Below, in pieces: positions 5,303 to 5,727 of a stretch of 5,727 bases of DNA. Made by a program: the position numbers and the translations under genes. Source of the stretch: an uncultured Pyrinomonas sp. (GTDB lineage: Bacteria > Acidobacteriota > Blastocatellia > Pyrinomonadales > Pyrinomonadaceae); contig CAKZOF010000090.1 in the NCBI GenBank assembly GCA_937135995.1, positions 1-5,727 of the forward strand. Direction: 5' to 3'. The notes below the pieces were generated by a model, which saw only the letters and a list, made by a program, of their open reading frames with translations, was not told the DNA's origin and searched no databases. Each line of letters begins with the position of its first letter. The stretch's first letter is position 1.

Positions 5303-5727
5303 TCAAGGACGAATCAACGGCGTGAGCAAACGGACCAGCGTGACGATCACGACGACGCCGGCAATGTCGAGCAGAATGCCGTAGCGCACCATGCGCATCA
5401 ACGGGATGTAGCCCGATCCGTAGACGATCGCGTTGCACGGCGTCGAGACGGGCAACATGAAGCCCAAACTGGCGCCCAAGGTCGCGCCGAGCGCTGGCTC
5501 CAACGGGTCGGCGCCGGACGCGCGCGCGATGGCGATCACCACGGGAACGACCATGTTGGCCGAAGCCGTGTTGGAAGTTGTCTCCGAAACGATGGTTGCG
5601 ACCAGCGTCGAGGCGATGAGAAGACCGAGCCCGCTCGTCCACGGGAGAAGCGAAGTCAAACCCTTGCCGACCGCTTCGGCTAGCCCCGTTTGAAACGACA
5701 AGACGCCGAGCGCGAACCCGCCGCCGT
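5303..5727 (-). CDS. DASS/SLC13-family sodium:anion symporter, C-terminal part (5' end outside window)
   Basis: The - strand frame is open from the window edge to TGA at 5303-5305, giving about 140 residues of a membrane protein. It begins GGGFALGVLSFQTGLAEAVG, where the GGG-x-ALG turn is typical of this family. It then shows ETTSNTASANMVVPVV (SNT motif at visible residues 51-53), LGATLGASLGFMLPVSTPCNAIVYGSGYI and a last helix before LLTPLIRP. These match the second half of divalent anion:Na+ symporters such as VcINDY, where the SNT and TP segments bind sodium and the substrate carboxylates. The TTG at 5699-5701 is a Leu codon inside the gene, not a start. The substrate (dicarboxylate, sulfate or other) cannot be told from this part. 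The family's TPP reads TPC here. Confidence 0.88.
   Translation of the reverse strand, partial: GGGFALGVLSFQTGLAEAVGKGLTSLLPWTSGLGLLIASTLVATIVSETTSNTASANMVVPVVIAIARASGADPLEPALGATLGASLGFMLPVSTPCNAIVYGSGYIPLMRMVRYGILLDIAGVVVIVTLVRLLTPLIRP

Noticed and set aside
4677..5642. A 321-codon open frame on the - strand spanning the end of phoR and the symporter gene
   Set aside because: It crosses two well supported genes in the wrong frames and its product is Arg/His-rich without motifs.
1..5727. CRISPR arrays, tRNA or rRNA genes, insertion sequences, attachment sites
   Set aside because: No regularly spaced repeats, cloverleaf-type sequence, transposase or terminal repeats were seen; the window is almost wholly occupied by known protein genes.

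Overview
The window carries most of a phosphate uptake and phosphate sensing cluster on the + strand: the 3' end of pstC, then complete pstA, pstB, phoU, phoB and phoR. The 3' half of a DASS/SLC13-type anion symporter gene follows on the - strand, converging on phoR. All the main genes belong to known families, and I found no convincing undescribed system. The GC-rich sequence, the two-component pair and the Pst permease types suggest a Gram-negative bacterium. The exact phylum is not decided by the sequence; an Acidobacteriota-like origin is a guess only.

Positions 1 to about 289 do not belong with the rest. They hold the last 21 codons of a small DUF2007-like protein. Overlapping these is the N-terminal third of a TrmN6/YfiC-like SAM-dependent methyltransferase, a gene pair familiar from Rhodobacterales-type Alphaproteobacteria. 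The methyltransferase reads in frame straight into the EAA-loop region of PstC at 'AALALGA'. By hand count GC falls from about 76% (1-290) to about 62% (291-600) at this point. The best explanation is an assembly chimera, or a recombination, through a short shared sequence. The apparent 203-residue fusion protein should not be read as a real gene product.

From 269 to 3007, pstC-pstA-pstB-phoU are spaced 10-20 bp apart and look like one transcription unit. PstC and PstA form the membrane channel, PstB is the ATPase, and PhoU links transporter state to the sensor kinase. The phosphate-binding protein gene pstS is not seen; it may lie upstream of the break in the true genome. A 140 bp gap (3008-3147) separates phoU from phoB and contains a GC-rich hairpin and a 9 bp inverted repeat. 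It may be where transcription is partly ended or restarted.

phoB (response regulator) and phoR (PAS-containing membrane histidine kinase) are 59 bp apart, with a 7 bp inverted repeat in the gap. PhoR would phosphorylate PhoB when phosphate is scarce, with PhoU and the Pst transporter giving the inhibitory signal. Between phoR and the convergent symporter gene are 128 bp with two short hairpins but no classical U-tract terminator.
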